The notes beneath the pieces are model-generated. The model was not told the origin of the DNA, searched no databases, and worked only from the letters and a program-made list of their open reading frames with translations. The translations under genes were made by a program, and so were the position numbers. A stretch of DNA of 6,506 nt, taken from assembly GCA_026390275.1 (NCBI GenBank), contig JAPLGF010000264.1, forward strand, positions 1-6,506, read 5' to 3'. This DNA comes from Candidatus Atribacteria bacterium (GTDB lineage: Bacteria; Atribacterota; Atribacteria; Atribacterales; Atribacteraceae). This document shows positions 5,947-6,506 of the stretch, piece after piece. The first letter of the stretch is position 1; each line of letters begins with the position of its first letter.

Positions 5947-6506
5947 ATGTCACTTTCTAAAGAGCGTTCCCTGGTTGGCTTCGTTTTAGTGGTTACTTCT
6001 TTCCTCCTCTATGTCGTACATTACTTTGTTTTCCATAATACCCATGACATCTTATTTTACCTTCTCTTTAATCTTGCCTTTATACCCATCAATGTCCTGG
6101 TAGTCACACTCATCATCGATAAACTTTTGAGTGAAAGAGAAAGAAGAGATCGAATGGAGAAACTGAACATGGTGATCGGAGTGTTTTTTAGCGAGGTCGG
6201 AACCCCCCTTTTAATCTACTTATCTGATTCTGATCCCAACCTGGAAACCATGCGAAAGGATCTGATTGTCACTGCTGACTGGACAGAAACAGAGTTCGGA
6301 CGAATAAGTGATTTATTAAAAAAATACCCTTTCAAAACCAACATACAACTGATCAATTTGGAGAACCTCGGCTCTTTCTTGGGAAAAGAAAAAAATTTCC
6401 TGCTCCGACTTTTAGAAAATCCTCTCCTTCTCGAACACGAGACATTCACCGAGCTTTTACGAGCGGTATTCCATTTGACCGAAGAGCTGGTTTATCGGAA
6501 TAATCT
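5947..6506 (+). CDS. Two-helix membrane protein of unknown function, N-terminal part
   Basis: The frame is open from ATG 5947 to the window edge (186 codons plus two bases). An in-frame TGA two codons upstream excludes an earlier start. The best purine motif, GGTGAG, lies only two bases before the ATG, so the ribosome binding site is poor and initiation may be weak or the start may differ. Residues 8-29 and 34-58 are strongly hydrophobic and should form a membrane hairpin with a short HNTHD loop. A highly charged stretch follows (SEREKR-like, 62-72), probably helical and cytoplasmic. The remainder (MVIGVFFSEVGTPLL onward) is a soluble, mostly helical domain rich in Leu and Glu. I recall similar hypothetical proteins in anaerobic bacteria with the same IDKLLSERE/KLNMVIGVFFSEVG linker, but none with a known role. 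No enzyme motif is visible. Confidence 0.75.
   Translation, partial: MSLSKERSLVGFVLVVTSFLLYVVHYFVFHNTHDILFYLLFNLAFIPINVLVVTLIIDKLLSERERRDRMEKLNMVIGVFFSEVGTPLLIYLSDSDPNLETMRKDLIVTADWTETEFGRISDLLKKYPFKTNIQLINLENLGSFLGKEKNFLLRLLENPLLLEHETFTELLRAVFHLTEELVYRNN

Noticed and set aside
1..6506. Insertion sequence or prophage as cause of the gene damage
   Set aside because: No transposase, integrase, terminal inverted repeats or target duplications are visible at any breakpoint.

Overview
The window looks like chromosomal DNA of a bacterium of roughly balanced base composition. The protein families point to an anaerobe or fermenter, perhaps a Firmicutes, Thermotogota or Atribacterota relative. That placement is an impression from family membership and rests on no marker gene. 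Several genes start with TTG or GTG behind strong GGAGG ribosome binding sites.

Layout. At the left edge is the N-terminus of an unidentified membrane protein on the minus strand (135 down to 1, cut by the window). Next comes a pyrimidine-rich spacer holding a degenerate 7-bp tandem repeat. This is followed on the minus strand by a frameshifted substrate-binding protein of an ABC transporter (329-1500) and a 223-bp spacer. A tight minus-strand operon then reads, in transcription order: a remnant of a SorC/DeoR-type sugar-sensing regulator (4511-4231), a zinc-dependent medium-chain dehydrogenase with an internal deletion (4234-3256), and an apparently intact FGGY carbohydrate kinase (3229-1724). 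Divergent from this operon, a DUF362-family gene (4546-5623) is broken by a 16-bp tandem duplication. A 323-bp spacer with a palindrome and T-tracts leads to a two-helix membrane protein of unknown function (5947 to the right edge).

Regulator, polyol/sugar dehydrogenase and FGGY kinase are the classic parts of a pathway that oxidises a sugar alcohol or sugar to a ketose and phosphorylates it. The substrate-binding protein may once have supplied the substrate, but no permease or ATPase is in view.

The main observation is that four neighbouring genes carry four different kinds of lesion: a small indel, an out-of-frame deletion of about 70 bp, an N-terminal truncation plus frameshift, and a 16-bp duplication. 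The kinase between them stays open. This reads as a catabolic locus in decay. The alternative is sequencing error, which could explain the small indels but hardly the deletion, the truncation or the duplication. I found no CRISPR array, tRNA, rRNA, insertion sequence or clearly new defence or mobile system.
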